Positions 16,563 through 25,732 are shown, numbered from the stretch's first letter. The stretch: DNA of 64,000 bases from Pseudomonas fluorescens (GCF_001307155.1 NZ_CP012830.1:5268501-5332500); one strand, 5' to 3'. Program-made: numbers and translations. The notes: generated from the letters alone by a model not told the origin.

Positions 16563-18325
16563 GAACCTTTATTCAACTGTTGGGTGACGATGCCCCGGTG
16601 CTGCGGCGCTATCTCTATATGACGCTGGTCTACGGCCTGCTCTGCGGGCTGACGATTGTCACCCTGGTGCCGATACTCACCAGCTTGCTGGGCAGTGAGA
16701 CTCGCGCAGCAGGGCAATGGTTGATCGCGCTGGTGATCGGCATGGTGATTTGCTGGGCGCTACGACGCACAGTAGAGAAAGCCGGAATCCGTGTCGGCAT
16801 CGCCGTTCTCCAGCGGGGCCGCCATCGGCTCGGTGACCACGTGGCGCGTTTGCCGGTGGGTTGGTTCACCGCGCAAAACACCGCGCGGCTAAGCCATGTC
16901 GCGTCCCAGGGCATGATGGAAATGGCGCAGCTTCCCGCCCACGTTTTCACGCCACTGATTACCGGCGTGATCACGCCGGTAGTGATCCTGATTGCACTGT
17001 TCGCCTTGCACTGGCAGATGGGCCTGATCGCGCTGGTGACGCTGCCGATCCTGTTGGGTGTCTTTGTATTGACCGCTCGCTTGGGGCAGCGTGCCGACCA
17101 GGACTTCCAGTACAACGCTGCCCACACCAGCCAGCGCATGGTCGAGTTCGCCCAGGCGCAATCGGTGCTGCGGGCGTTCAATGGCGAGGACGGTGGTACT
17201 CAGTTTCTAGAACAGGCCATCGGGCGCCAGCAGGACTCCGCGAGACGGTTGATTCACGTCTCGGCAATGTCGGTGGTGTTCAATGCGTGGGCTGTACAGG
17301 CGAGCTTCGCCGCCTTGCTGGTGGCCGCCACGCTATGGCTGGGTGAGCTGTTGGGCGCAAGCCTGGAGGCGGGATCGGTCATCGCGGTCATTGTTTCACT
17401 GCTGCTGGTTAGCCGCATTATCGATCCGTTGCTGGAAGTGGCCGGCTATAGCGAGGTGTTGCGTGGTGCGCGTGGCCAGTTGGGAGCCGTGCGTGAGATC
17501 TTTGCGGTCAAGCCGTTGCCTGAACCGCAAACGCCACAAGCACCCGTCGATGGGTCCGTCGAACTGCGCAACGTGAGCTTTCGTTATGCCGAGGATCAGG
17601 CTGATGTATTACATGAGGTCAGCCTGCGTATCGAACCGGGCAGCATGACCGCTCTGGTCGGCGCTTCCGGCTCGGGCAAGACCACGCTGGTGAGGCTGAT
17701 CGCGCGTTTCTTCGACGTGACTCAAGGCTCTGTGATCGTCGGTGGTGTGGATGTGCGCCAGATGTCCGGCGAGCAACTGGCCAGCCAGATCAGCCAGATC
17801 TTCCAGGATGCTTACCTGTTCCAGGGCAGCATCGCCGACAACATTCGCATTGGCAAACCCGATGCCAGTGATGCCCAGGTGATGGAAGCGGCACGACAAG
17901 CCGGTGTCGTGGAGATCATCGAGCGACTGCCTCAAGGCCTGGATACACCGGTGGGCGAGGGCGGCGCCCGCCTGTCCGGCGGCGAACGCCAGCGGATTTC
18001 CATCGCCCGTGCGCTGATCAAGGATGCACCGATTCTGTTGGTCGATGAGGCCACTGCTGCGCTCGATGCCGAAAACCAGGCCGCTATTGCCGAGGCACTG
18101 GCACGCTTGCGTGGTACGCGTACGCTGATCGTCATCGCGCACCAGCTCTCGACGGTGGCCATGGCCGACCAGATCCTGGTGCTCGATAATGGCCAGATCA
18201 GCGAGCGAGGTTCCCACGCGCAATTGAGTGCCAAGCCAGGGCTCTACGCGCACTTTCTCGCTCAGCGCCGGGCCGCAAAGGGCTGGCGCATTGCCGGGGT
18301 GCTTGGCAGTGAGGACGATTCTTGA
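16556..18325 (+). CDS. ABC exporter half-transporter, partner of the preceding gene
   Basis: A 589-residue half-transporter with the same layout as its neighbour: membrane domain (about 15-320), then an ATPase domain with Walker A GASGSGKTTL (near 375), signature LSGGERQRISIARAL, Walker B ILLVDEATAALD and switch IAHQLS. All catalytic motifs are intact in both subunits. ATG 16556 overlaps the stop of the first subunit, and the stop overlaps the TTG start of the permease gene, so the whole transport run is translationally coupled. The role is inferred from cluster context: siderophore export, or less likely import. Confidence 0.88.
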   Translation: MLRTFIQLLGDDAPVLRRYLYMTLVYGLLCGLTIVTLVPILTSLLGSETRAAGQWLIALVIGMVICWALRRTVEKAGIRVGIAVLQRGRHRLGDHVARLPVGWFTAQNTARLSHVASQGMMEMAQLPAHVFTPLITGVITPVVILIALFALHWQMGLIALVTLPILLGVFVLTARLGQRADQDFQYNAAHTSQRMVEFAQAQSVLRAFNGEDGGTQFLEQAIGRQQDSARRLIHVSAMSVVFNAWAVQASFAALLVAATLWLGELLGASLEAGSVIAVIVSLLLVSRIIDPLLEVAGYSEVLRGARGQLGAVREIFAVKPLPEPQTPQAPVDGSVELRNVSFRYAEDQADVLHEVSLRIEPGSMTALVGASGSGKTTLVRLIARFFDVTQGSVIVGGVDVRQMSGEQLASQISQIFQDAYLFQGSIADNIRIGKPDASDAQVMEAARQAGVVEIIERLPQGLDTPVGEGGARLSGGERQRISIARALIKDAPILLVDEATAALDAENQAAIAEALARLRGTRTLIVIAHQLSTVAMADQILVLDNGQISERGSHAQLSAKPGLYAHFLAQRRAAKGWRIAGVLGSEDDS

Positions 18326-19266
18326 GTCGTGCAGCCTTACTGAGCCTGTTTGTTGTGCTCTGTTGCCTTTCGCTGATGGTGGGAGTCAAGCAGGTCTCCT
18401 GGACAGCACTTTTCACATTTTCCGAAGATGCCTGGCTGACACTGACCGCCAGCCGCCTTCCGCGTCTCGCGGCCCTGATACTTACCGGGGTAGGACTGGC
18501 CGTCTGCGGCGTGATCCTGCAGCAGATTGTGCGTAACCGGTTCGTCGAGCCCGCCACGTCCGGTGGGCTGGATGCGGCAAAGCTGGGCATTCTGATTTCA
18601 CTGACGGTAGCCCCCGCCGCGGGGACTGTCGGCAGGATGCTGTTTGCCCTGGTGTTCTGTTTTGCCGCGAGCCTGATTTATATCGCGATCATCCGCCGTA
18701 TCAAGTTCAAGAATACGGTGATGATTCCGGTCATAGGGCTGATGTATGGCAGCGTACTGAGCGCCGTCGCCGAGTTCTACGCCTACCGTCACAACATCTT
18801 GCAGAGCATGCAGGGCTGGATGCTCGGTGACTTCTCGAAAATCGTGCAGGGCAATTACGAGATCATCTATCTGATCCTGCCGATTGTCGTGCTCACCTAC
18901 CTGTATGCGCACCGGTTTACCGTCCTGGGGATGGGTGAGGGCATGGCCAGCAGTCTGGGCTTGAACTACGCGGCCAATGCGGCGCTAGGTCTGATGCTCG
19001 TGGCGGTCACCGTTTCCGCCACGGTCATCACGGTGGGGGCGATCCCCTTTGTCGGACTGGTGATTCCCAACCTGGTGGCGCTGCACTACGGCGAAAACCT
19101 GGAGCGAACATTGCCCATCGTCGCCTTGTGTGGCGCGTCGTTGCTATTGGCCTGCGATATCCTTGGCCGTCTGCTGATCTACCCCTTCGAAGTGCCCATA
19201 GGCCTCACCGCCGGCAGTGTGGGCGGGCTGATATTTCTCGTGCTGCTGATCAGGAAGTACACATGA
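18322..19266 (+). CDS. FecCD-type ferric-siderophore ABC permease
   Basis: A 314-residue, very hydrophobic FecCD/BtuC-family permease with about nine membrane helices. It has LPRLAALILTGVGLAVCGVILQQIVRNRFVEPATSGG near the N-terminus and GAIPFVGLVIPNLVALHYG, the loop that contacts the ATPase, near residue 240. The start is TTG, overlapping the upstream stop (TTGA), with GAGG upstream. It forms the inner-membrane channel with the next gene. The order of two permeases, ATPase, binding protein and receptor matches BauD-C-E-B-A (acinetobactin) and FatDCBA (anguibactin), which recognise related oxazoline/isoxazolidinone siderophores. Confidence 0.92.
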   Translation: MSRAALLSLFVVLCCLSLMVGVKQVSWTALFTFSEDAWLTLTASRLPRLAALILTGVGLAVCGVILQQIVRNRFVEPATSGGLDAAKLGILISLTVAPAAGTVGRMLFALVFCFAASLIYIAIIRRIKFKNTVMIPVIGLMYGSVLSAVAEFYAYRHNILQSMQGWMLGDFSKIVQGNYEIIYLILPIVVLTYLYAHRFTVLGMGEGMASSLGLNYAANAALGLMLVAVTVSATVITVGAIPFVGLVIPNLVALHYGENLERTLPIVALCGASLLLACDILGRLLIYPFEVPIGLTAGSVGGLIFLVLLIRKYT

Positions 19267-20213
19267 GGCGCGTGGCTACCCGTTATGGTCTCTGGCTGCT
19301 GGTTCTGGTGCTGGCGATCGGGTTCCTGTTGTTGGGAGCCGGCCTGGACTTCGACTATGTCATTCCCAAGCGACTGACCCGTTTGGCGGCGATGTGCATT
19401 GCCGGGGTGTGCATTGCCTATTCGTCAGTGATTTTCCAGACCATCGCCGGCAACCGAATACTGACGCCGGCGATCATGGGGTATGAGGCGATCTACCTGC
19501 TGTTCCAGGCACTGCTGATTCTGCTGCTGGGCACCCAGAGCCTGGTGTTGCTGGGGCGTGACGGTAACGTCCTGTTGTCGGTCCTGCTGATGCTCGGCTA
19601 TTCATGGCTTATTCATCGGTGGCTGTTCCGTGACGGGAGCAACAACGTGTACCTGCTGCTCCTGTTGGGACTGGTACTGAGCATGGTGATGGGGACGTTT
19701 ACCCAATTCATCCAGCTGAAGATAAGCCCCGGAGAATTCTCGATTTTCCAAGGGTTCAACTACGCCTCCTTCAACAAGGCGCAACCTGGGCAAGTGATCT
19801 ATTCGGGCGTGCTGGTCGCGGCGGTGTGCTGCATCGCCCAACGAACCCTGCCGGTGCTCGATGTGCTTTCCCTGGGACGTGACCAGGCTATTTCCCTGGG
19901 GGTCGATTACCCGCGCAGCGTGCGACTTCAACTGGCACTTATCGCCATTTTGGTGGCGATCTCGACGAGCCTCGTCGGGCCGACGGCATTCATGGGCGTG
20001 TTCGTGGCGAACATCTCCTATGCGCTTGCCCGAACCGCTCGGCACCGGGTCACGTTGCCCATGAGTTGCGCCATCGCCATTGGCATTTTCATTGTCGCCC
20101 AATACCTGGTCGAGCAGATATTCAACTACAACACCTCCGTCAGCATTCTCATCAACCTGGTGTGTGGTGTGTATTTCCTTGCGCTGATGATTCGAACCCG
20201 AGGCACCCCATGA
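19263..20213 (+). CDS. Second FecCD-type ferric-siderophore ABC permease
   Basis: A 316-residue FecCD-family permease starting at an ATGA overlap with the upstream permease. It has the TRLAAMCIAGVCIAYSSVIFQTIAGNRILTPAIMG segment of the family and GPTAFMGVFVANISYAL near the C-terminal third, corresponding to the coupling loop. It is the likely heterodimer partner of the preceding permease. A longer frame open back to 19128 is an overlap with the upstream gene and was not used. Confidence 0.92.
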   Translation: MRRVATRYGLWLLVLVLAIGFLLLGAGLDFDYVIPKRLTRLAAMCIAGVCIAYSSVIFQTIAGNRILTPAIMGYEAIYLLFQALLILLLGTQSLVLLGRDGNVLLSVLLMLGYSWLIHRWLFRDGSNNVYLLLLLGLVLSMVMGTFTQFIQLKISPGEFSIFQGFNYASFNKAQPGQVIYSGVLVAAVCCIAQRTLPVLDVLSLGRDQAISLGVDYPRSVRLQLALIAILVAISTSLVGPTAFMGVFVANISYALARTARHRVTLPMSCAIAIGIFIVAQYLVEQIFNYNTSVSILINLVCGVYFLALMIRTRGTP

Positions 20214-20992
20214 TCGCCCTCAATCACGTTTACAAGGCCTATGGCACCCGGCACGTCCTGAGTGACGTCAGCGTCCGGTTTCCACCGGGGCAGGTCACGT
20301 CGCTGATCGGCCCAAACGGCGCGGGCAAGACCACGCTGCTGATGTTGATTGCTCGCCTGCTGGCGCCGACCCGGGGCGACGTGCTGATTGGCGGGCGGAG
20401 CATTCTGGATGTGCCCGTTCGCGACTATGCCAAGCGCGTGGCCACCTTGCGCCAGTCCCCGGATTTCAACCTGCGCCTGACCGTCGAGGAACTGGTCGCC
20501 TTCGGGCGCTTCCCCTACAGCCGTGGAGCGCTTACCGCCCAGGATCGCGAGGCAATCGATGAAGCCATCGAGTTCTTGTCTTTGCAGTCCCTGCGCCTCT
20601 CCTACATTGACGAGCTCAGCGGCGGACAACGGCAGATGGCCTTCCTGGCGATGACCATTGCCCAGCAAACGGATTACCTGTTGCTGGACGAGCCGCTCAA
20701 CAACCTCGACATGAAGCATGGCGTACAGATCATGCGTGCCCTGCGTCGTTTGTGTGATGAGCAAGGCCGCACCGTGATCCTGGTGGTCCATGACATCAAC
20801 TTCGCGGCCAACTATTCCGATCATATCGTTGCCATGAAAGGCGGGGGAATTCACCGCCACGGCCCGGTCGCGGAGGTGGTTACCGAGGCGCACCTGCGGG
20901 AACTTTTTGATCTGGATTTCGAAATCCTGCAGAGCGAACAAGGGTTTGTCTGCAACTACTTCAACCCATCACCTTCAAGGGAACTGATATGA
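20210..20992 (+). CDS. Ferric-siderophore ABC transporter ATPase
   Basis: A 260-residue FepC/FhuC-type ATPase. Walker A is GPNGAGKTTLL (near 35), signature LSGGQRQMAFLAM, Walker B YLLLDEPLNNLD, and switch histidine VVHDINFA. It starts at an ATGA overlap with the second permease and ends at an ATGA overlap with the binding protein gene. It powers import of ferric siderophore from the periplasm. Homologues in position are BauE and FatE/VctC-like proteins. Confidence 0.94.
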   Translation: MIALNHVYKAYGTRHVLSDVSVRFPPGQVTSLIGPNGAGKTTLLMLIARLLAPTRGDVLIGGRSILDVPVRDYAKRVATLRQSPDFNLRLTVEELVAFGRFPYSRGALTAQDREAIDEAIEFLSLQSLRLSYIDELSGGQRQMAFLAMTIAQQTDYLLLDEPLNNLDMKHGVQIMRALRRLCDEQGRTVILVVHDINFAANYSDHIVAMKGGGIHRHGPVAEVVTEAHLRELFDLDFEILQSEQGFVCNYFNPSPSRELI

Positions 20993-21972
20993 GCACGGAT
21001 CACGCGAACAAATTCTGTGGAGTGCTACTGGCAATGGCCGTAGCGGCCGGGCTGCAGGGATGTGACAAGCCGGCGGCAGAGGCCACGCCGCCAGTGAGCG
21101 CACAGGCGCACTACGAGCCGATCAAGATCGAGCACCCTCTGGGCACAACCGTGGTGACCAAACTGCCCGAGCGCGTAGTGGCCTTCGATATGAGCGAACT
21201 CGATACACTCGATCAATTGAAGGCACCGGTGGTGGGCATCGCCAAGGACTACGTCACCAGCTTTCTCGCCAAATACCGTGACGACTCGAATGTCATGGAT
21301 GTAGGGGCGACTATTCAGCCCAATCTCGAGCGGTTGCATGCGCTCAAGCCCGACCTGATTCTGATCTCTCCGCTCCAGGCACAAAGCTATAAGGAACTCA
21401 GCCAGATCGCCCCGACCGTCTATGACGACGTGGACCTGACCAACAAACAAGGCAATCTCATCGGCACAGCCAAGGAACATTTGACCCTCCTGGGACGCAT
21501 CCTCGGCAAAGAGGAACTGGCCCGCCAGAAAGTCGCGGAAATGGACGCCAAGGTGGAACAGACCCGCCGTGTCACTGAAGGGCGTCCAGAGAAAGCCTTG
21601 ATCGTGCTGCATAACAACGGCGCCTTCACCTCCTACGGCGTGAAGTCGCGCTACGGCTTTGTCTTCGACACCCTGGGCGTGAAACCGGCCAGCACTGATA
21701 TCGAAGCCGGCTTGCATGGACAGCCAATTTCCAATGAGTTTATCCAGCAGGCCGATCCCGACATTCTCTATGTAATCGACCGAACCGCGGTGATGGAGCA
21801 TCGTCCGGCACTGGACATCAAGAGCCTGGATAACCCGCTGTTGCGCAAGACCAAGGCCTGGAACAACGGCCGTGTCATCTTTGTCGATGCTCAGACCTGG
21901 TATCTGTGTACCGCTAGCGTGACCTGTCTCAATCGAATGGCTGACGAGGTGGTTCAGGGCTACAAGGGCTGA
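20989..21972 (+). CDS. Periplasmic ferric-siderophore-binding lipoprotein
   Basis: A 327-residue class III binding protein of the FatB/BauB/VctP type. The N-terminus has a signal with lipobox LQGC (Cys near residue 25), so it should be lipid-anchored in the periplasm. The two-lobe pattern is visible: VVTKLPERVVAFDMSELDTLDQL, then ALKPDLILISPLQAQSYKELSQIAPTV, a long linking helix, and the second lobe KALIVLHNNGAFTSYG. It overlaps the ATPase gene by 4 bp and is followed by a terminator, so it closes the coupled transport operon. It would hand ferric pseudomonine to the FecCD permeases. Confidence 0.92.
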   Translation: MSTDHANKFCGVLLAMAVAAGLQGCDKPAAEATPPVSAQAHYEPIKIEHPLGTTVVTKLPERVVAFDMSELDTLDQLKAPVVGIAKDYVTSFLAKYRDDSNVMDVGATIQPNLERLHALKPDLILISPLQAQSYKELSQIAPTVYDDVDLTNKQGNLIGTAKEHLTLLGRILGKEELARQKVAEMDAKVEQTRRVTEGRPEKALIVLHNNGAFTSYGVKSRYGFVFDTLGVKPASTDIEAGLHGQPISNEFIQQADPDILYVIDRTAVMEHRPALDIKSLDNPLLRKTKAWNNGRVIFVDAQTWYLCTASVTCLNRMADEVVQGYKG

Positions 21973-21994
21973 TTCACGACGTATCTGGCGCACA

Positions 21995-22029
21995 AAGGGC
22001 TGGTCCTCTTCAGGCACCGGCCCTTTTTT
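21995..22029 (+). terminator. Rho-independent terminator after the transport operon
   Basis: AAGGGCTGGT pairs with ACCGGCCCTT (one G-T wobble) and is followed by a T-run. It ends the sigma factor/transport run just before the receptor gene. Confidence 0.8.
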
Positions 22030-22107
22030 GTGGTTTTCGAATGTTGCTTCGGTCATTGGGAGATCACCACTGATCCAGCCCCTTGGTGTGTTCTTGGTGC
22101 GGTATAT

Positions 22108-22126
22108 GCAAATTATTATCATTTGG
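22108..22126 (+). promoter_or_regulatory. Fur-box-like site upstream of the receptor gene
   Basis: The stretch around AAATTATTATCATT matches the 19-bp Fur consensus at about 12 positions and lies roughly 75 bp upstream of the receptor start. The receptor therefore probably has its own iron-regulated promoter. Confidence 0.55.
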
Positions 22127-22199
22127 ATTGAGGAATTGGCGTTCTGGTACGGAAACCTAATGAATGAACTTCAATTCTTCGCATCGAAAGGAATCCAGC

Positions 22200-24470
22200 A
22201 TGTCGGAACACGGCCGCCCACACAGCGCCAATCCTGACTCATCGCAGGCTACGCAACGCGCTTTTTCGTTTACCTTGAATCGCACTTTCTCTGCCGTACA
22301 CATGGCGCTATTGCTTGGGCTGACCGGGGGCGCGATGGCTGTGTCCGCTGCGCCTGCCTCTGAGCCGCAGTCTCCGACGGGTACTGGCGAAGGTAGCCTC
22401 GTCCTGTCTGAAACAACGGTGGAGGGCACTATGGGTGCGTCCGCCGACCTGCCTCCCGCCTATGCGGGAGGCCAGGTTGCCACTGGCAGTCGAGTCGGGC
22501 TGCTGGGCACCAAGGACTTTATGGAGACGCCCTTTAGCGCCATCAGCTACACCGATGACTTCGTGCGCAACCACCAGGCGAAGGACATCGGTTCGGTAAT
22601 CGGCGCAACCGATCCATCGGTGAACGTCCCCTCCAAACGGGCCATCCTCGAAACCTTCTTCATTCGTGGTTTCAATACCAGCGCCAACGACATCACCTAC
22701 AACGGCCTGATCGGCATGGCGCCGAACCTGCGCGGCGCGACCGAGCTGGCCGAGCGCATCGAAGTACTCAAGGGGCCGTCCGCGCTGCTGAACGGCATGC
22801 CGCCGGATGGCAGCGTCGCAGGCAGCATCAATATGGTGCCCAAGCGCGCCGGCGACGAACCGCTGACGCGCCTGACGACCTCTTTTGAATCCAATGGTTT
22901 ATACGGTGCACATGCCGATGTGGGTCGGCGCTTTGGCGAGCAGAATCAGTTTGGTATCCGCTACAACGGGGCGTACCGCGACGGCGACACCGCCGTGGAC
23001 GATCAGAAACAAAACATGCAACTCAATGCGCTGGGCCTGGACTGGCGCGCCGAACGCATCCGCCTGTCGTTGGACGCCTACAAGCACCGTGAACATCTGG
23101 AGGGCACCAACTACTTCGGTATTTCCTCGATCAACCCCACAGTCACCAACGTACCCCGCGCGAAGAAGGGTGATTACGCGCTGGCACCTGACTGGGCATA
23201 CACCACCAACGACACCGAAACCTTCTTGCTCAGAGGCGAGGTCGATTTGAATGACTCGCTCACCGCCTTTGCGGCCTATGGGCAGAGGGAGGGTGGCCGC
23301 AACTCCCTGATGACCCGCGACACGCTGATCAACAACGCCGGTGATATCAGTGTTCTGGCTTATCGTTCGGATGGGCAGGGCATCCAGAAATCGGGCGAGG
23401 CTGGCCTGAAGGGCAGATTCGACACCGGTCCCGTAGGCCACCAATGGTCGCTGGCGGCTACGCAGTACAAGTCGGAGATGAGCTTCAAGGATAAACAGAT
23501 AGCCAACTACGTGACCACCAACTACTACAACCTCGACTTTGGCAAAACACCGCCCTTGGACAATTTCGGTGCGGTCACCTCTCGGACCGAAGCCAAGCTG
23601 GGCAGTGTTGCTTTTCTCGATACCCTTTCGTTCCTTGATGATCGTATCCAATGGACGCTGGGCGTACGACGTCAGTCGGTGGAAAGCTCCAACCTGACCC
23701 CGGCGCGGGTCAAGACTTCTCACTACGACGAGAGCCGCGTTTCGCCGGCTACCGCGTTGTTGGTCAAGGTCACCGATGATGTATCGGTCTACGCGAACTA
23801 CATCGAAGGGCTGTCTCAGGGGGGGACGGCCCCGACGACGGCAGCCAACCCGGGTGAAATCCTGAGCCCGATTCAGACCAAGCAGTATGAAGTGGGCGCC
23901 AAGCTTGACCTGGGTACGTTCGCCACTACGTTGGCCGTGTTCCAGATCGAAAAACCCAGCACCTTTACCGACCCGGTCACCCGTATTTTTGGCGTCAATG
24001 GTGAGCAGCGTAACCGCGGCGTGGAATGGAGCTTCTTCGGTGAGGCCCAACCAGATCTGCGTTTGATGGGCGGTGTCTCCTACACGCAGGCGGTATTGAC
24101 GAAGGCGCAGGTAGCGGCGAACGAAGGCAATCAGGTGACCGGTGTTCCGAAAATCATCGGCAAACTTGGGGTCGAGTACGATCTGGAGAGGGTTCCTGGG
24201 CTAACCCTGACCGCAGGCACGAACTACGTAGGCAGCCGCTACGTTACGGACGACCATCGGATGGAGTTGCCGTCCTACACCGTTTTCGATGTGGGCGGTC
24301 GGTACACCACCAAGGTCATGTCCAAACCTGTGACCTTACGGGCTAACGTAGAGAACCTCGCCAACCGGGCATACTGGCTCGGCTCCTACAGTGGCGGCGA
24401 CGGCAGTGGCCTGTCCGGCGGCCTGGGCGCTCCACGTACCCTTCAGCTTTCAGCATCGGTTGATTTCTGA
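22200..24470 (+). CDS. TonB-dependent ferric-siderophore receptor
   Basis: A 756-residue outer-membrane receptor. ATG 22200 follows AAAGGAA; an upstream ATG in frame lacks such a site. The leader is long, with a hydrophobic core MALLLGLTGGAMAVSA near residue 35-50. The plug domain shows KDFMETPFSAISYTDDFVRN, FFIRGFNTSANDITYNG and LKGPSALLNGMPPDGSVAGSINMVPKRAG. The rest is a 22-strand-type barrel ending in the aromatic residue of LQLSASVDF. The mature N-terminus is too short for a FecA-type signalling domain, so it imports but does not signal to a FecR. Position and partners point to ferric pseudomonine as ligand, as BauA and FatA take acinetobactin and anguibactin. Confidence 0.92.
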   Translation: MSEHGRPHSANPDSSQATQRAFSFTLNRTFSAVHMALLLGLTGGAMAVSAAPASEPQSPTGTGEGSLVLSETTVEGTMGASADLPPAYAGGQVATGSRVGLLGTKDFMETPFSAISYTDDFVRNHQAKDIGSVIGATDPSVNVPSKRAILETFFIRGFNTSANDITYNGLIGMAPNLRGATELAERIEVLKGPSALLNGMPPDGSVAGSINMVPKRAGDEPLTRLTTSFESNGLYGAHADVGRRFGEQNQFGIRYNGAYRDGDTAVDDQKQNMQLNALGLDWRAERIRLSLDAYKHREHLEGTNYFGISSINPTVTNVPRAKKGDYALAPDWAYTTNDTETFLLRGEVDLNDSLTAFAAYGQREGGRNSLMTRDTLINNAGDISVLAYRSDGQGIQKSGEAGLKGRFDTGPVGHQWSLAATQYKSEMSFKDKQIANYVTTNYYNLDFGKTPPLDNFGAVTSRTEAKLGSVAFLDTLSFLDDRIQWTLGVRRQSVESSNLTPARVKTSHYDESRVSPATALLVKVTDDVSVYANYIEGLSQGGTAPTTAANPGEILSPIQTKQYEVGAKLDLGTFATTLAVFQIEKPSTFTDPVTRIFGVNGEQRNRGVEWSFFGEAQPDLRLMGGVSYTQAVLTKAQVAANEGNQVTGVPKIIGKLGVEYDLERVPGLTLTAGTNYVGSRYVTDDHRMELPSYTVFDVGGRYTTKVMSKPVTLRANVENLANRAYWLGSYSGGDGSGLSGGLGAPRTLQLSASVDF

Positions 24471-24500
24471 CAGTCGGCCAGCCGAGGCCTGAGAAGTATC

Positions 24501-24588
24501 TGTGGCGAGGGAGCTTGCTCCCGCTGGGGCGCGAAGCGGCCCTGAATTGGGCCTGCTACGCAGTCCAGCGGGAGCAAGCTGGGCCGCC
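24501..24588. repeat. Pseudomonas REP pair (REPIN-like), right copy damaged
   Basis: TGTGGCGAGGGAGCTTGCTC followed by CCGCTGGGG is the common P. fluorescens REP sequence. An inverted second copy, CAGCGGGAGCAAGCT at 24566-24580, loses the match just after the hairpin arm (TGGGCCGCC in place of the expected CCCTCGCC). Such pairs are scattered between genes in fluorescent pseudomonads and may fold into a long hairpin. Confidence 0.8.
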
Positions 24589-24911
24589 AAAGTGGAAAAA
24601 GGCGACTACGCAGATCTGAAGGGCTTCAACCCGGCATCTTTAGCCGAATTGGTTTGAGCCTTATAGGGGAGTGGAGAGTGTGATGCCACAAGGTTTTAGT
24701 CTGAAGGAATCAGAGGTCTAGCCTCGGATGCTGCGAGGTGGAGATCGTAATCTGCTGTTGAGTGCGCCATGACTGTTTCAATTGAGCGAACATGTCAAGG
24801 CCACTCAACATCCGCGCAAACAGGACTGCGTTGCAGTGTGGCCCGGGCATTTACACGCAGGCTACACAGTGTCGCTAGGTAATGTAGCGTTAGATTCTTT
24901 ATGGTCGATTT

Positions 24912-24935
24912 GTGACTATATATCTTGTCGGTCAC
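24912..24935. promoter_or_regulatory. TetR operator-like palindrome, site 1 (tetR promoter)
   Basis: GTGACT-N12-GGTCAC, 24 bp, extended outward to TTGTGAC/GTCACAA. It lies about 40 bp upstream of the tetR start, consistent with autoregulation. It is one of four matching sites. Confidence 0.75.
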
Positions 24936-24973
24936 AAGTTGTCAGTCCTCGATAGGATGAGTAAGCTGTTCCC

Positions 24974-25600
24974 ATGAATCAGCCATCAATATCTTCAGCT
25001 TCGCCCAGCCCCCGTGGCCCAGCCGATCACGACATTCGAGACCAGATTGTCGCGGCGGCCAACGAACACTTCAGTCAATACGGCTACGGCAAAACCACGG
25101 TTTCCGATCTGGCTAGGGCCATCGGGTTTTCCAAGGCCTACATCTACAAATTTTTTGATTCCAAGCAGGCGATCGGTGAAGCCATCTGCGCAAATTGTCT
25201 GGCAGAAATCGTCGCGGCTGTGGAGCAAGCGATCAATATAGAAGACCTGTCGCCGACGGAGCGCTTTCGACGATTGGTCAAAACTGTGATCGCCACAGGT
25301 GTGAATCTGTTCTTTAACGACCGAAAACTCTATGACATTGCAGCATTCGCGGCGTCGGAAAGCTGGCCCAGTACGCAGGCTTATGACGCACAGATCAAAC
25401 GCTTCGTGTTGCAAATCGTGCGGGAGGGGCGAGAGATCGGCGAATTTGAACGCAAGACTCCCCTGGACGAAACAGTAGAAGCGATACATCTGGCTTTGCG
25501 GCCTTTCGTCAATCCTTTACTCCTGCAGTACAACCTCGATTATGTCGAGGAGGCGCCCACGCTCACCTCCAACCTCATTTTGCGTAGCCTCATGCCTTGA
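24974..25600 (+). CDS. TetR-family transcriptional regulator
   Basis: A 208-residue regulator. The N-terminal helix-turn-helix (about 25-70) reads QIVAAANEHFSQYGYGKTTVSDLARAIGFSKAYIYKFFDSKQAIGEAI, a clear TetR motif. The C-terminal helical domain (about 80-208) would bind ligand and form the dimer; its ligand cannot be read from sequence. The gene sits at the head of a group with a FadL-type porin, an SDR enzyme and an RND pump. The same 24-bp palindrome occurs before this gene, fadL, the NodT gene and the MFP gene. It is therefore most likely the local repressor of that set, released by a hydrophobic compound that the pump removes. That is inference from operator placement. Confidence 0.92.
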   Translation: MNQPSISSASPSPRGPADHDIRDQIVAAANEHFSQYGYGKTTVSDLARAIGFSKAYIYKFFDSKQAIGEAICANCLAEIVAAVEQAINIEDLSPTERFRRLVKTVIATGVNLFFNDRKLYDIAAFAASESWPSTQAYDAQIKRFVLQIVREGREIGEFERKTPLDETVEAIHLALRPFVNPLLLQYNLDYVEEAPTLTSNLILRSLMP

Positions 25601-25664
25601 CCTTCGGCTAACGGTTTACGTCATGCCTGTGTAAGCGACACATCACCAAAACGGCTTTTCACTT

Positions 25665-25700
25665 TGCCCTTCTTCCAGTCGTCGAAGGGCATTTCATTTA
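25665..25700 (+). terminator. Rho-independent terminator after tetR
   Basis: TGCCCTTC and GAAGGGCA form an 8-bp stem, followed by a T-rich tail. It separates tetR from the fadL-type gene. Confidence 0.65.
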
Positions 25701-25708
25701 TTCGCATT

Positions 25709-25732
25709 GTGACCGTTGACTGAATTGGTCAC
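25709..25732. promoter_or_regulatory. TetR operator-like palindrome, site 2 (fadL promoter)
   Basis: GTGACC-N12-GGTCAC, 24 bp, perfect in both outer arms. It ends immediately before an in-frame ATG at 25733. That makes 25733 an unlikely translation start and supports the ATG at 25799. Confidence 0.8.

Larger units (their letters stand above)
24471..24973. other. 503-bp intergenic region with REP remnant and TetR operator
   Basis: No credible gene is seen on either strand. The left part holds a REP element. The stretch 24600-24900 shows nothing I can name. The right end holds the palindrome at 24912-24935, upstream of tetR. Confidence 0.7.

Noticed and set aside
22899..24050. Long minus-strand frame (383 codons) inside the receptor gene
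   Set aside because: Antisense shadow of a GC-rich TonB receptor; no motifs.
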